Origin: Paenibacillus cellulosilyticus
Lineage (GTDB): Bacteria > Bacillota > Bacilli > Paenibacillales > Paenibacillaceae
Direction of reading: 5' to 3'
NCBI RefSeq assembly: GCF_003182255.1
Contig: NZ_QGTQ01000011.1
Coordinates: forward strand, 1-64,000
DNA: 64,000 nt
Both the position numbers and the translations under genes were made by a program. This document shows, in pieces, positions 63,217 to 64,000 of this stretch; positions within the stretch are counted from its first letter, which is position 1, and each line of letters starts with the position of its first letter. The notes under the pieces are model-generated. The model saw only the letters and a list, made by a program, of their open reading frames with translations. It did not search any database and was not told where the DNA came from.

Positions 63217-64000
63217 ATGAAATGGACGAGTAGATTCGAAGGCTATCATGCAGCCGCCTTTCGCAGGGATATCATCTCAGGGCTCATCGTCGGCATTATC
63301 GCCATTCCATTAGGGATGGCGTTTGCTATTGCGTCTGGGGTCAAGCCCGAATACGGGATCTATACCACCATCATTGCCGGCATATTGATCTCTTTGCTCG
63401 GAGGCTCAAGATTTCAGATCGGCGGTCCGACCGGCGCTTTCATCCCCATTTTATTCGCAATCGTCCTGCAGTACGGGTATGACAACCTACTGCTTGCCGG
63501 ACTTATGGCAGGAGTTATGCTTGTATTGATGGGCTTGTTCAGGCTGGGGGCACTGATTAAATTCATCCCTCGCCCTGTAACGATCGGCTTTACAGCCGGG
63601 ATCGCAGTCATCATCTTCAGCGGTCAGGTCCAGAACTTATTAGGTCTGAGCGGCATGAAGAAACACGAATATTTTATTCCGAACATGACAGAAATCGCAG
63701 TACATCTATCCACCGTTAATATCTACAGCGTCGTCACGGCAGCGATCTGTTTCGCTGCGGCTCTCCTAACGCCGAAAGTACTGCCTAGAATTCCTGGCTC
63801 TTTAACGGGACTCATCGCCTCAAGCGTTGTCTCAGCCTTGTTCTTCGATGGGCACGTAGCAACGATCGGTTCCTCATTCGGAGCGATCCCGAGCGAGCTG
63901 CCGCAGTTTCGGTTGCCGGACATAACATGGGATCGAGTGCGGATGCTGCTTCAGCCTGCTTTCATTATCGCTATGCTGGGCGGCATTGAATCCTTGTTAT
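63217..64000 (+). CDS. SulP-family anion transporter, cut by the window edge
   Basis: 261 codons are visible and the frame continues beyond the window. The opening AAFRRDIISGLIVGIIAIPL, then GMAFAIASGVKPEYGIYTTI, is the SulP signature region (sulfate, bicarbonate or other anions). Six or more helices can be counted. GAAGG stands seven bases before ATG. The C-terminal STAS domain expected in the family would lie outside. The ArsR gene upstream is a likely regulator. Confidence 0.9.
   Translation, partial: MKWTSRFEGYHAAAFRRDIISGLIVGIIAIPLGMAFAIASGVKPEYGIYTTIIAGILISLLGGSRFQIGGPTGAFIPILFAIVLQYGYDNLLLAGLMAGVMLVLMGLFRLGALIKFIPRPVTIGFTAGIAVIIFSGQVQNLLGLSGMKKHEYFIPNMTEIAVHLSTVNIYSVVTAAICFAAALLTPKVLPRIPGSLTGLIASSVVSALFFDGHVATIGSSFGAIPSELPQFRLPDITWDRVRMLLQPAFIIAMLGGIESLL

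Overview
The window looks like the chromosome of a soil-type Paenibacillus or close relative (Bacillota, Paenibacillaceae). The grounds are strong AGGAGG-type ribosome sites, many intrinsic terminators with T tracts, Lpl/Ytc-type sugar transporters paired with YesM/YesN-type two-component systems, copper-amine-oxidase 'stalk' and Asp-box surface proteins, and candidate cre (CcpA) boxes. This is an inference from gene content; no rRNA or tRNA gene was seen.

Layout. 0.3-9.5 kb (all minus): a YesM-like kinase and YesN-like regulator upstream of an LplABC-like carbohydrate importer, plus a secreted stalk-domain protein. 9.6-13.1 kb: mobile debris, namely a decayed IS4-family element with a frameshifted group IIC intron beside it; the intron sits directly behind an intrinsic terminator. 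13.4-17.6 kb: a small secreted protein, a read-through-type terminator, then VanZ, an ABC ATPase and an FtsX-type permease. 17.65-19 kb: AT-rich, no intact gene. 19-22.4 kb: a tightly overlapping envelope-glycosylation operon (GT39-type, GT2, DUF2304, small DMT flippase-like, cyclase). 22.5-25.4 kb: a PAS-HTH regulator and a chemoreceptor.

25.4-27.6 kb is the most unusual part. The chemoreceptor ends inside twelve exact copies of an octamer. Beyond its terminator lie fourteen 51-bp hairpin repeats, then a DUF559/Vsr-like endonuclease with a C-terminal winged helix, then nine more hairpins with the same 51-bp period in a 153-bp higher-order pattern. The endonuclease stop codon is part of the last hairpin of the first array.

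27.6-41.4 kb: an ABC exporter; an ArsR regulator behind a 32-bp palindrome with a four-module sulfur-transfer flavoprotein; an Asp-box lipoprotein; an MFS exporter; an old-yellow-enzyme; an AraC regulator divergent from a GH42 beta-galactosidase. 41.6-46.5 kb: a NarL-type two-component pair and small genes. 46.5-57.1 kb: a YtfQRT-YjfF-like galactofuranose importer with a second binding protein, divergent from a kinase-regulator-binding-protein sensing operon. 57.1-64 kb: housekeeping genes (VOC protein, thrC, acyltransferase, pgsA, yjdM, a Cys-rich protein, ArsR) and the start of a SulP transporter cut by the window edge.

Two families of tandem, hairpin-forming leader repeats sit immediately upstream of Shine-Dalgarno sequences. 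One family (about 67-nt period, arms that can pair in two mutually exclusive ways) precedes the GH42 gene, a membrane protein gene and a sugar-binding-protein gene. The other (44-nt period, with compensatory base changes) precedes the AraC gene. These leaders and the nuclease-hairpin locus are the best candidates for undescribed biology.
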